A model generated the notes under the pieces. It saw only the letters and a list, made by a program, of their open reading frames with translations, made no database searches and was not told the DNA's origin. This document shows, piece by piece, positions 33,245 through 44,530 of a stretch of DNA of 64,000 nt. The stretch is taken from contig NC_087064.1 in NCBI RefSeq assembly GCF_963678635.1, positions 56,056,338 through 56,120,337 on the forward strand, read 5' to 3'. Every line of letters begins with the position of its first letter. Position 1 is the first letter of the stretch. The position numbers were made by a program, and so were the translations under genes. The DNA is from Symsagittifera roscoffensis (taxonomy: Eukaryota > Xenacoelomorpha > Acoela > Convolutidae).

Positions 33245-36200
33245 CTGAAATAACGAAAGTTAGCTAAATAATTTTTGGATCTTATCCAGAAACATAAGCC
33301 ATCGAGAGTCTTTATGGACAAAAATTCGGTATATTTAGACTTTTTCGACCAAATTTTGGTATTTTTCGACTTTCTGGGCTCGAAAAAGTGTGTTCGACTT
33401 TGCTCGACTGAATCAGGATATGCTTCAGTTTTCTCGTCCAAAAATGAGTATGTTTCGACTCTCTCGACCAAATAAAACGTCCATAAAAAGTGCTTTGACC
33501 GGCTAGGCTAAAAATTCGGCTTTCCTAGCCAAAATAAAATCGGGTCCGAACTTCCACGCGTCATCTCAGAGATGTCTAGATGATAGAAGAATGATAAATT
33601 CTACACTAAGTATCATGGTTGTATCTGGTAAGATGAAAGTGGGATCTACTTAACAATCCCCCCCCCCCTATTGTACCTACTAAAGAATCTCCCCCCTTTC
33701 TTGAAAGGGGGGAGATTATAGTTAAGTAGATCCTGAAAGTGTTATTTTGTCCCTTTGTTAAGAAATGCTTGTCTCAATTTTCAACAGTATTTTTTAAGCT
33801 AAACATTCTTCATTGCAAAACGGAAAACAAAAAAATGGAAAGCGTTCATCTCGAAAGATCATAAATGACCGTGTAACTTTTGTAAAATAATGTAGTGTCC
33901 GGTAAGATCAGATTTTGGAGGTTCGGTGTAGAAGTGGGCTATTTCTTACGGATTTTCTGTTTGTTAAAAAAACGAGATGAAGACGAATGCATATAACATT
34001 TTTATGAATACCTGCTTGCTAATGAAGTATATTATTGCGCTAATGAGACCTCAACCTGCTTCTAATTACGTACCAGCAGTGCTTATTAATCCAACTACTT
34101 TTGAAATTATTAATTCGTCTGCTAATGCGCTTGCTCATCACAATACTAGATGAAGCGTTTTGAGGAAAATTAGTTTTGAAATTTCAAAAAATTGGCTTAT
34201 CATTGATTTTTAAAGAAAAATATTTATATATAGTTCCATGATAATAACAAATTTTAAGGGATTTTTTTGGTCTGTCTCTATAGAGTTCTAAAATAATCGA
34301 TTATAATGAATTAATAATCGTATATGAAGCAATTAAAGTTGAAATCAATTTAATCAAATATAATTGATTATAAGGTATTATAATTTATTATAACAGAGTA
34401 TTATGGATTACAATAGATTTTTATGAATTAGAGCCTGGGCTTTCAAAACCTTGCGAGTTAAAATTCGAAACTTGAACGGTGCAATCTTTAAATTGAGTTT
34501 TATTTTTGACTACATCAAAAAGTTGTACCCCCCACCATTTACCCATTACTTCAATTTACCGTAAAATTGTGTTAAAATATCACAAACGCGTGCTACCGCC
34601 CTTACACACACACACACCTATACCCCCGTGACTACAGACCTTTACGCCCTCCCCCTTAAAAATCATACGGGGGTGCGAAGTGTTTGACGTGTATGTATGT
34701 GGGGGTGAGAAAAAGGGCAGTAAGTGCTAAGGTTTGGGGTGGTGTAGGTGCGGGATGGTGAGGACAGGTGTGTGTGTGTGGGTGTGGAGGGGGTTAGGCT
34801 AGGTGGGGGTGGGGTAGGTGGCGTGGGGGTTGGTGGGGTGGGGGTAGGTGGCGGATGGAAGAAGTGGGAGTAGTTTTAGGGTGATGAAGATAAATTTGGA
34901 GGTGTTTAGCTTGGGTTTTAAAATTGAGAAAACCTGGACTTAAAGTGAGAAGGATATGCTTTCTTCAAAAATTTAAAATATATGACTACGTTTAGAAATC
35001 GAGTAGGCTGAGAAATGCCGAAAAAGTTTTGCGGAAAATTTGGAAAAAAAATTATACAGATTATAGCCCATTATAATAGGTTTTAAATGGATTATAATCC
35101 TCAAAAAATAATGGATTATAACGGATTATAATCAATTGCGTGGTAAAAAGTAATTTTAGTTGGTTATAATTGCAGCATTTTTTCATTTTTTAACACGAAA
35201 ATCGACTATTATGCATGGAACCTCTTGTGATACTCCGGCAAAAACTTGCCTATATTATATGAATCTTATTAGACTATCAAAAAATGGACCCCTCGCTACC
35301 CAAAGGATACGTTTTTCTATAAGAATGCCAGCGTGTAAATTGTATGTGGGACCTGATCTGCTCGAAGGGTACTTCGAAGAGGAAGCTCTCGTTAAAGTAA
35401 GGGTTTAGTGTCCTCTTCTTGATCGTCGTCTTCTTCTTCTTCAATCTCTTCCCACTCTGCATCAGTTCTATCTTCACAAATGGGTCAGAGAGTCCCCCCA
35501 CGTCCATCTTCTTCAGGTTCTTAGCCTCCAGCACATTCACCGTCAGTTTGCCCGCCTTGGGCACGAAACGAAGCGAGAAACAGAGGTCACCTGTGATCAA
35601 ACATCATTGAAACTCAAGTCACTTAATGTGCTGAAAGGCAACCAACATGCGCTCAAAGATGAGCATAGTTTCTGGCTCAGCCGAATTATAAAGTTAATTT
35701 TCCAGCAGTGTTTTCTGAAATTTTTGGAAATAAAACATAATGGGATCACATTCAATCTCAATTTGAGGCTGAAAGTTGCTGAATCTTATATGTGCGTATT
35801 CATAATATTACATTTTCTGAGAGTGCCGAGAAAAATATTCTGACATCTTCTGATACGATTGAATGGACAAAAGATGGTGATCTTAATTGACTTACCGAGA
35901 TATTCTTTGTCGTCATCGGGAGGACTCAACGCTTTAGTTGCCTCAAAAGTCTGGCCCAGGTCAATCGAGTTCAAATTCAACTTAATCTGGCCAATCATAT
36001 CGTGCTTGGAGAACCGATCAAAATCATACACGGCCAACACCAGTGTCTGGCCTCCTATCTCCGCGAAGGGCACTTTGAACTGGAAACTCTCGTTGAAAAT
36101 CGGGTTCAAAGTCTTCCTGTGAACTTTGGTCTCTTGCTTCTTCTTTTTGTCGGGCATGAGGTAGATCTTAATAAAAAAAACGAAGTTTTGAAGTTTTATT

Positions 36201-39200
36201 AAGGTTAAGAATGAATTTCAATTTGCTGGATGAAACATTGACATTTACAAATTATGAAACAACTAACAGTAGCCGTTTGATGTGTAAGAAGCACATAATA
36301 TTATGACCACGGTAAATTATCCATTATAAAAAAGTTTTTTTTTCGAACGAATTTTTCTGACGTTTTCATAGGCACCAAAATGGATTGATTTTGTTTTCGA
36401 CATAATATAAAAGACGACATGATATAAGTTCCAATATGGTTTAACCATACCATATTTTAAAAAATTAAGGGTTAGTATTTACGACCTTGAAAACAGTTTA
36501 AAAATTCCCCTGCTGAAATCAATCTGCAAAATGGAAATATTCGGACCAATTCTTTAAACATCGTGTTGAAATTCAAATCACAACGAAAAAGATTTTGAAT
36601 TGATCTACTAAACAAACCCATCTGACGTTGGTTTTGGTTTATGGACTCTGATTTTTCGCGAGAAAGAAAAACAGTTTTTTAAAGAATTAAGACCTGGGGT
36701 GATCGGAACTAACGACCCTCCAAAGAGAGGTGGAGCATTAGCCATATCATTACCGTTCCAAAATTTCCTCAAATTCTCAATGAAAAACATTCGTTAGCAT
36801 TATTTGATTGATGAGTATCTTGCATGGAAGAGATCGATTGTACCTTGACATAGGGATCCGAGGTTCCACTCATGTCCATGCCTACGAGGTCTGTCGCTTT
36901 GATGATGCCGATAGTCAGTTGATTAGACGTGAAATCATAATCCACAGTGTAGTTCAAACTACCCAAAAACTGTGCCTTTTCATCCACTTCTTCCTTCTCC
37001 TTCTCCACTTCCTCGACTTCATCGTCATCGTCCTCGTGTCCTAAGGGCTGCTGGCCGAAGTTCACATCACCGCCTCCTTTGCCAAGGAGTCCCTTCTTCT
37101 CCGCCTTTTTGCCCTTCTTTTTCTTCCTAAGGAACTTGCAGCAGAGGAAGTAGAGACCGAGGAGAACTGCGCCTATCACTAAGATGATTATGCCGACTGT
37201 TATGAAGTGGGGCAGGGGCACACTGTCTTCTGCTGTTTTGAGCAGTTTCTTCGACTCTGCAACACAAAAAAAGTTCAATTTAGTTTTAAACTTCCCTTTC
37301 TTGGAATTTCAATTTCAGAAATAAAAGTGGTACCCGCGATGGTAAACCGTCAAAAGGTTTTGAGAGATTGAGAATCTTTGTTTTTGATATCGAACAGTAT
37401 TTCAAATAGAATTGGCGATTCGAAACCTGAAAACGAGGTGTGCTGGCATACAAGTGTTCTCTCAAACGATGCAGATTTGTTTTTGTAATTCTATACCTCT
37501 GTAACTAAATATAGCTTGGAAACAATTGATTGGATTCTATTGTTTTACATGGGAATCGAGCTGGGAGTCGAGTTCCCAGTGAAGTGAATTGTTGTAATTG
37601 GGATACTTTAGAATCAGGAATAAGTCACTTCTGCCTCATTTACAAACAACAATACTACAAGAGTTTCGAAAGTCCCCGGGTCGAGGTCCCAGACTCATGT
37701 CCAGACTTTCGCGACAAAATTTTGGCATGTCCAGACTTTCCAGACCAAAATTAGGCATGTCCAGACTTTGGCGACCAAAACATGGCATTTCCAGACTTTT
37801 GCGACCATGATGATCCGTCGCGACTATCGCGACCGAAGCGGAGGTGGCGCGACCAAAACATCGCGACTCATATTTGGTATGTCCAGACTCTCGCGACCGA
37901 AAAACTAAGGCGCGACTTTCGCGACCGAGGCGGATATGGCGCGACCCTGCGGCTCAGGAAATGGCGTGACCGACGCGACCAAACCTAGCTATTTCCAGAC
38001 TTTCCAGAACAAGATGGAGACGGCGCGAATTTCCAGACCAACATGGAGACGGCGCGACTTTGAAAAAGTTATTCAGAGCTTTCTCGACCGAGGTGGAGAC
38101 GGCGCGACTTTCGCGAACATGGTAGATACGGCGCGACTCCAAAGGCAACGGCACGACCGGCTTGGCCAGCGCGACCAAAATGTGCACTTTCAAGACTTTC
38201 GCGACCGAGGTGGAGACGGCGCGTCTTTGCAGACCGAAGCGGAGACGGCGCGACTTTTCAGACCAAGGCGGAGACGGCGCGACTTTCCAGACCGAGGTGG
38301 AGACGGCGCGACCAATATTATATTCCTCGCGACAGAGGTGGATACGGTGCGACTTTCCAAACCAAGGTGGAGACGGCGCAACTTTTCAGACCAAGGCGGA
38401 GAGGGCGCTACTTTCCAGACCATCGCAGAGACGGCGCGACCAAAAAATCATTTCTCGCTACAAAGGCGGAGGCGGCGCGACTTTCCAGACCAAGGAGGAG
38501 ACGGCGCGATTTTTCAGACCAATGTGGAGACGGCGCGACTTTTCAGACCAATGCGGAGACGGCGCGACTTTTCAGACCAAGGCGGAGACGGCGCGAGTTT
38601 TCAGACCGAGGCGGAGACCGCGCGAGTTTTCAGACCAAGGCGGAGAGGGCGCTACTTTCCAGACCATCGTAGAGACGGCGCGACCAAGAAATCATTCCTC
38701 GCTACAAAGGCGGAGGCGGCGCGACTTTCCAATGTACTAATGTCCTTCAATTTTTTTATTTTGCTAATCCAAGAATTTTTTGACCTCATCTGTAATTCAA
38801 AAGGTTAAATCGAATGAGAGGCATTATTCTAAAATTATTTTTTTTTCATTCATAAAGATGTTTAGCAAGAGATTTAAGAAACCTTTTTATAGAGTTCATA
38901 TCAAAAACACAATAGAAACAACAAGAGTCTAAAACAGTGCAATTTCTGAGCCAAAAATTGGCCCTCATTTTCATCTTTTTTGGATAATTTGGAAAGATTT
39001 CGAAATTTTGCTGCTTTTTTGGATTCTGACGCATTGATTACCCAGAAAGTCATTGCTTCCACCATAAAATGGGAAGGAATTTTTCATTCGGGTTCATTTT
39101 TTAGTCTTTTTTTCTTTTTCACGTTGAATCATGATCCTCAGACAAGCCTTAGATGAGCTTGGAGAATATACTATGAAAAAAAGCTTTAGTTGGGATCAAT

Positions 39201-39587
39201 CAAAATTTCAGAAATTTAAATAAACTTTCTTGGCGTTGAAAAAAAATAGGTAAGTTTTTTCGATTTTCTTAGCAAGTAGATAAAGTACAATGTATAAATT
39301 TGTCAATTGTTTGATGAAGTTATTCAAAAGACCTTAATCAATCAAATCTTGAACATATTGTTTCGATGTGTTACTTGGCATATTCTGCATTATTTGTTAT
39401 CTTGGTAAATATCAAACAACTTGATCTAAATGGAAGAATACTTCGAAAACTAACCTTCGATAGCGGCGTTTCCAGACTCTTCTGGCGGTGATGGTCCCCC
39501 CGTGGAATTGGCTTTAATTTCACTCGGGGGGTTAGCGGGTGGCTGGGCCTGGGGACTGTTATTACCGCTTTCGGATGCGGACGCCAT
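33055..39587 (-). CDS. Syt1: Synaptotagmin-1 type vesicle Ca2+ sensor, five coding exons
   Basis: Exons (minus order): 39587-39455, 37256-36844, 36166-35896, 35590-35353, 33244-33055. They splice with correct phases to 1,245 nt and 414 residues, close to the usual 420 of synaptotagmin-1. Layout: Ser/Pro-rich lumenal N-terminus 1-60; transmembrane helix about 62-82; Cys pair 83-84 (palmitoylation type) and Lys cluster 89-92; acidic linker 119-137; C2A about 143-265; C2B about 273-400. All ten Ca2+-binding Asp are present: 172, 178, 230, 232, 238 in C2A and 302, 308, 362, 364, 370 in C2B. The polybasic strand [12 protein letters not shown] (320-331), the Arg397-Arg398 pair and the C-terminal WHTL (403-406) are conserved. 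The protein sits in synaptic vesicles, binds SNAREs and acidic lipids, and triggers fusion on Ca2+ entry. No damage is seen, so the gene should be functional. Confidence 0.97.
33325..33480 (-). repeat. Degenerate 29-31 bp minisatellite in Syt1 intron 4
   Basis: About five units of the plus-strand form GGTATxTTTCGACTTTCTCGACCA-AAxTTTT, for example units starting near 33330 and 33360. The framework matches the early, AT-richer units of the intron 1 array (37690-37810). Confidence 0.6.
33642..33733. mobile_element. 92-bp MITE with perfect 8-bp target duplication (Syt1 intron 4)
   Basis: Terminal inverted repeats GGATCTACTTAAC and GTTAAGTAGATCC flank a C-run and a CTCCCCCCTTTC/GAAAGGGGGGAG stem. 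Both sides carry TGAAAGTG (33634-33641 and 33734-33741). An 8-bp duplication suggests mobilisation by a hAT- or P-like transposase; no such gene is seen here. A related copy lies at 52873-52955. Confidence 0.85.
34270..34440 (-). repeat. GATTATAATC-family element in Syt1 intron 4
   Basis: Diverged ATAATCGATTATAAT-type blocks. On the minus strand it starts near GCCCAGGCTCTAATTCAT, resembling the CCCGCACC end of the other copies only loosely. Confidence 0.45.
34590..34865 (+). repeat. CA/GT and G-rich tract in Syt1 intron 4
   Basis: A short CA run and C-rich segment (34598-34660) is followed by a G-rich segment on the plus strand with GTGTGTGTGT near 34770. At 34804-34845 there is a cluster of G4-G5 runs with short loops, compatible with a G-quadruplex. 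The gene is transcribed from the minus strand, so the G-rich strand is the template strand. Confidence 0.7.
35050..35160. repeat. Short GATTATAATC-family remnant in Syt1 intron 4
   Basis: Contains GGATTATAATCC and AATGGATTATAACGGATTA-type blocks without recognisable ends. Confidence 0.5.
35353..35590 (-). CDS. Syt1: Syt1 exon 4: first part of C2B
   Basis: 238 bases, residues 273-352. Encodes GDLCFSLRF, the [10 protein letters not shown] Ca2+ loop and the polybasic strand. Acceptor TCACAG; the donor is a weak-looking AG|GTCCCA at 35352, but the phase fits exon 5 exactly and gives [14 protein letters not shown] across the join. Confidence 0.93.
35896..36166 (-). CDS. Syt1: Syt1 exon 3: rest of C2A
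   Basis: 271 bases, residues 183-272. Begins [10 protein letters not shown], includes [10 protein letters not shown] with Asp230, 232 and 238, and ends DDDKEYLG. Acceptor ATTAAG; donor GTAAG at 35895. Confidence 0.95.
36844..37256 (-). CDS. Syt1: Syt1 exon 2: transmembrane, linker and start of C2A
   Basis: 413 bases, residues 45-182. Acceptor TTGCAG at 37257; donor GTACAA after AAG at 36844. Encodes the single membrane span, the Cys-Cys/Lys juxtamembrane segment, the Asp/Glu-rich linker and the first C2A loop with Asp172 and Asp178. Confidence 0.95.
37690..38740. repeat. 29-31 bp minisatellite in Syt1 intron 1, about 35 units
   Basis: The regular part (about 38040-38735) has exact 29-bp spacing, for example CGGCGCGA at 38531, 38560 and 38589. 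The unit reads approximately GACGGCGCGACTTTTCAG then ACCAAGGCGGA. The left part (37690-37810) has AT-richer 30-31 bp units CATGTCCAGACTTTCGCGAC followed by an A/T tail. The unit contains no stop codon in any plus frame; since 29 is not a multiple of 3 the three frames rotate, which creates long overlapping spurious open frames. The array is CpG-rich, unlike its surroundings. Confidence 0.9.
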
Positions 39588-39649
39588 CAGAAACGCACTC
39601 GTCTAGCGCTGCTCAACTAAATTTCGATCAGCTGTTGTTTATACTAGAG
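39455..39649 (-). CDS. Syt1: Syt1 exon: leader end plus first coding exon
   Basis: Coding part 39587-39455 (residues 1-44). ATG at 39587-39585 and donor GTTAG at 39454-39450. A strong acceptor (T-run then CAG) ends at 39650, 62 bases upstream of the ATG, so the leader is probably spliced to an unseen 5' non-coding exon further right. The N-terminus is Ser/Pro/Asn-rich, as expected of the lumenal tail, and includes an NST sequon at residues 27-29. Confidence 0.8.
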
Positions 39650-40330
39650 CTGAAAAAAACAATTGGTTGATTCAAGACAACTTAATTGATTATTGATTCG
39701 AATACCACGTTATTCCAACATTTACACGATTATTTTTTGTTATTGTTCTAACTACGTCACTGAAAGTGACTGTAAGGAGCTAAAGCGTACGGTGGGTTTC
39801 AGAATGATTTTAGACTCCTTGTGAAAAGTTTCTATGTGATCAATAAAACTCAAAAATTGTCTCAATGTCGAGAAAAACTGGTCTGAATAATTAGCTCTTT
39901 CGACTCACAATTAATGAAAAAGAAAATATTCTTCATTTCAATGATGAACAATTTTTCCTTTAGAAACATGTGAACGGTTGGTAGTTGTTTTTAGGGACTC
40001 TATGATCTGTGAATATATAATCGCAAAGCTTTTTTTGAAAAACTTGAATGAAAATTTGTTTATATTGTCTTGGCTACCGAATTATTAATTTCAGCAACTA
40101 CGTACTTTTGTGATACAAATTCAAGGTTCTCTGTTCTGAAGTATAAAACTAGTCCATAATAATTTATCGCCGCTTTTCATCTATTGAATTTGACTAAAGA
40201 TACCAGCAGAGAATAGAAGTTTGAGCCAAATTTTGGACATAATTTAGCTGAAATAGGTTAACTAGTTTACTCTTTCCTGAATTACTTGAAATTTTGATCA
40301 GTATAAAAAACAGTTCAGTTAAAAAAAACT
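39650..40330. other. Region upstream of Syt1, no coding sequence seen
   Basis: AT-rich. It should contain the rest of the Syt1 5' leader intron or promoter. No TATA or initiator can be assigned with confidence. Confidence 0.4.
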
Positions 40331-40334
40331 GAAA

Positions 40335-40735
40335 CCAATCCCGCACTTAAGTTTTACGAATCATCCGTGAAATTTAAGTGCGGGATTGGACTTCAAATGG
40401 AATATATCTATTAGAATGGATTTTGTTGCATTGTGTTCCAACGGAAATAATTAATTATAATCATGACAACAGGTCTAAAAATGCAGCAATTAATGACAAA
40501 ATTTTAGACAATATAATCCCATTGTACTCAATTTTTATGTTACACATCGAGTACAACGGGATTATATTGTTCAAAACTTTAATCTGTATATAATCTGTAC
40601 CAAAATATGCACCTAAAATGGATTTTGGGTGACTATATTTTTTGATTAAGAAAGGTATAAATTGCAGTCGATTATAATCGATTTGATAGAAAAAAAAATC
40701 CATTATTTAGTGGATAAAAACTAATTTGCCTTTAC
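40335..40735. repeat. Foldback element with two hairpins, GATTATAATC-related
   Basis: First hairpin: CCAATCCCGCACTTAA (40335-40350) pairs with TTAAGTGCGGGATTGG (40374-40389). Second hairpin: 35-base arms 40498-40532 and 40546-40580 pair with about five mismatches around a 13-base loop; the arms contain CAATATAATCCC. GATTATAATCGAT-type blocks follow at about 40665-40685. Confidence 0.75.
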
Positions 40736-40739
40736 TGTA

Positions 40740-42671
40740 GATTTTGCTAGCGATGATCGATTGCAATCTTAGTTTTGCCAATGCGGGAAGCTTAGGGTGC
40801 AACAAGGCTGTCAGATGGGTCAGGGTGCAATCTCCGCTACGAACAGTTTCTGCCGCAACTTTTTGGCTGTACTGTGTTGCTGCATCGCCACGAAAAAAAA
40901 ATTCAAAAAGGATGGATTTTGCTTGTAAACGTTTTTAAAAGAGAGGCGTTCGAGAAAACAAGTCCTCTGATATGTTTTTCATGTCTTCTCACGTACGCCT
41001 TTTATTAATTTTTCGTGTTTTTGATTGGCTCTATAATTTCTTTTTTATTTATACCCAAAGTCTTTAGTTTCATTTGAGTGAAATTTTTGAAAAATTAAAA
41101 TGCTTACAATTAATCAATAATATCAATGAATATTTCATTGAATTCTGTTGAAAGAAAGCAAAATTATCAGTGAGTTTAATCAAAACAAGTTTTAAATAAT
41201 TATGCTATGTTCTGACTGTATTTTTTCCACTAAATAAAAGAAACAAGCAGAATTTTTATCAGTTTCGAATGGTTTTTGGAGCATAATTACAAAAAACTAG
41301 TTTACAAGAAAATACGTTGAACGTATCATTTTGGTTAAGCAAAGCAGCGTTTAGCGATGAAATTGAATCAAAATGAAGATAGCTGGTTACTCCTGAATTG
41401 TCTCAATGTGATAACTTTCCTCGACACTGATTTTTTGATAGAAATTTCTAACTATAATTTAAACCATGATCAAAGGGTCGTTAAGTTATATGCCATTTAG
41501 ACACTCGTGTTTGTGGGAAAAAATGACAGGCTAAAACTCACTTAAGTAAAAACACTTTTTGTCATGTGGTCGGAACAAACAATGCAAACCACTGACAAAT
41601 CAAATTTTTCATTAAAAAAATTAAAATTAGATCATGATTTTTATCTTAAGTAAAATCCTAAGCAACATTGCATGAAAGAAATTCAAGGATGCCAATTTGG
41701 TAAACCTTTCAATTTCTTCTGACGTTCATTAGTGCAATTTTTTCGTGGATAAAAAAAAGTACTTTCCTCGTTTGCATGGTTGAAACTCAATTGCTGAACT
41801 TCAGTCCATTACGAGGCCAAACTGTGAATTGGATAGGCGCACAATTTGCTGCGTATTTGTAGGTCTCTGGAAGCCAGAGACAAGTCTTAAACATGTTCAA
41901 ATTTTGTCGGAACGATAAAAAAAATGAAAGAATAAAAAATAAGAACAAAAAGTGCTTTCTTGTTGCGGAAACTGTTTGTAATTCACAAAACACTCAGTTT
42001 GCTCTCGTAATGAAGATTCTGTATGAATTTTTATTCGGAGTAATGAGGACTAGTCAATAAAAAAGTGTCCTTTTGAGATTTTTAGATGCATAATAAAGGA
42101 CTCACAGAAATTAGAGTATCATTTAAAAAAATTGCTGTGTTCATTTCATACCTAACTTGTCTAGAACAATTTTTATCAATAATAACTAAGTCTTGGGTGT
42201 TTTAGAAAAAACGATGCTGTACTGATATTTTGTGAGCTGCTTTTTAAATCCAATTTTTATGCACAAGAAGCAGAAATCGTATTTTTTGACTAATTTTAGC
42301 TTGTTTCTGGCGCCAATTTCGGCGGAAAAAATACGCTCTCGGCTTTTTTTTCTGCCGCATAAAATCAAAATTTTAAGGTTAACAAAATTTGTAATTAATT
42401 TTTAATTCAATTAATTTGTAAGTTAATTAAAACTTTCCTCTTTTCCGCTAGATTAAATCAAAACTAAAAACCAGTTTACCTAATTTATCAGTTTACCAAT
42501 TTATTAAAGAATGAGAATGAAAACTGAGATTCAGTTGCTAGCTTGACCTTCGAAAGAAAACTTTTGAACTGAAATTTTTGCTTGATTTTTGCACTGAATT
42601 TAGCCTTTTGGATTTAAAACGTGTACTCTTACAGGATTATTTTTTTGGTTTATACTTGTTAATTGACTATC
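40740..42671. other. Intergenic, no gene recognised
   Basis: AT-rich. Several short open frames, none with a recognisable domain. No structured repeat noted. Confidence 0.45.
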
Positions 42672-43400
42672 ATGGATGCTGAGAACGCATCAACGTCCAG
42701 TCAACAGAAGATGATGGAGGAAATAGAGGCCCTCAAATAGAAAAACGCTGATCAAAGACGAGATATCGAGTATTTAAAGAAAAAACAATACAATCTGAGT
42801 GTGGCTCAAGATGTGCAATCTGCCCCTTGAAGTTACAATTGATAGTGTTAGAGCACTAGAAAGGTACTCAAGTTCAAATGGCCTTATCAATGTGAGCCTT
42901 CCCCCTTTTGCTGCACAAGCTAGTGCAGACTTGGTGAATGACGTGGTCATTTTTTCAGGAACTATTTGAAAAAAAAATGTGAGCTCAGACGGGAATAAAG
43001 CCTGTCGTGAGTTACTTGGGGACTTTGGTGGTTCTTATCCCAGAAATATAGTGAAGTTTTTTTATTTTAAAGAAAAAGAATTTTTTTATGCAGCGAGGAG
43101 ATTTTGAAACAATTCAAAAATTCGAAAAATCTTCAACTTCTGTTTCGAATGAACGATTGCCAAACGATGAGGCTGCTTTTACAAAAACTGCATCAAAGCA
43201 AGGTTTTCCTACAAGCACAAGAAACTGCGTGGTCTCTGTAAGGGTTCAAAAGGTATGGACCGGAACAGTATTGGTTTCGTAAATATAAACAAGGTGGAAA
43301 AATTGTGCAACATTTGAAATACGGTTTAAGAAATCAGGTGACGATACTCGGAATGAGGGTAACATAGACACCTCAAAAACTTCCCCAGAAGGACAATATT
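42672..43400 (+). pseudogene. ORF1-like remnant of the second LINE
   Basis: Reads MDAENASTSSQQKMMEEIEA, then a stop, then DIEYLKKKQYNL, consistent with a short coiled coil. Further frames include SVRALERYSSSNGL (about 42845) and an open piece at 43088-43282. I do not recognise a specific RNA-binding domain. ORF1 status is inferred from its place before an endonuclease. Confidence 0.35.
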
Positions 43401-43889
43401 GAAACCAGGAGAACATGTAAAGACTTTTGTAAAGCAGATATGAGCTTTATAATTTCCTCAGTTGAATTTTGAAAAAAAAATGAGTCAATTTTGTTTATTT
43501 GTGACTAAATATGTTTTTGTTTGTTAGTCATCAGAAAGCAGAACCTAGGAGGAGTCGCAATTACGCGACTGGCTCGCAATTACGCAGCCTCACCTCGAGA
43601 AATTCCTTTTGCGATTTTCATTTTTAGTTGTTGTTTGAACAAATTGACTCGCGATGATTGTAGTTCAATTGGTTCACTCTGGCAAATTCAGGTTGTTTTT
43701 TTTATTTTTGTTTTTGTTTTCTGCATTAAACCGCGGCTCAAAGCTAACAAAAAAACTATATGGGCAAAAATAGGTTATATTTTACTATTTAAAATACAAA
43801 AACGTTTCCGGGCTGTTTTTGCTAACCAAGAATTAGGACTGCGACTTCTTAATTTTTTTTGTTTCTTTTATAATCACACATTTTTTGTC

Positions 43890-44530
43890 TGCTTCAGAAT
43901 ATCAGATCCCTTAGCAGAAATTTTAGTGAGCTACAAATTTTAGTCGAAAGTCAATCAAATTATCCACATGTTGTTTGCCTAACAGAGACATAGCTTAAGA
44001 AGAACTCAAACTCACAAGTTCCCAATTTAAAGGGCTATCACTCATCTGAACATAGCTGTCGTAAAAAAGGGGATTGGAGTTGGCGTTTATGTAAGTGCAG
44101 ATAAAACGTTTCCGATTGTCAAAAAATCTCAGTGTACTGAGCTGTAAATTGTCACAATCAAATTGCCCTCGATAGCGTCGAATACTTTAGTAATCTGTTT
44201 TTACATAGTCACATGTGAGAACATAGACAAAACTATCGAAAAAGATTCATAATATCTACTGAAAGACATTAACGTTCCTGAAATGAAAGACCACACTCTG
44301 TGCAGGATTTAAATATCGGCCACTTGAGATCTAACTCCCGCAGAACAAAAATTCAAAAGATATTTCGCAGTTTCAATCTTCAGTTTGTCCAATTATCTAC
44401 TGCTTCGCGTGAACAAAACACTTCTTAATCACTGATTGATGTTTTTACAGCAATTATAACAAAAACTGTGCGGTTGAAATAACAAAAAAAACAATAATAG
44501 ATCACTTTACTGTTAAATTGGAAACAAAAA
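43890..44530 (+). pseudogene. LINE endonuclease remnant
   Basis: Pieces in several frames follow the order of an APE-type endonuclease: NIRSLSRNFSELQ-like start, HVVCLTET, GYHSSEHSCRKKGIGVGVYV, a DINVPEM segment where GDFN is expected, and IDHFTVKLE where SDHF is expected. Multiple stops. Confidence 0.6.

Noticed and set aside
37936-38808. Open frame of 290 codons with Arg/Asp/Gly-rich repeated peptide
   Set aside because: Produced by the stop-free 29-bp minisatellite in an intron of the minus-strand Syt1 gene; all three frames and part of the minus strand are open in the same way, so it is not evidence for a protein.
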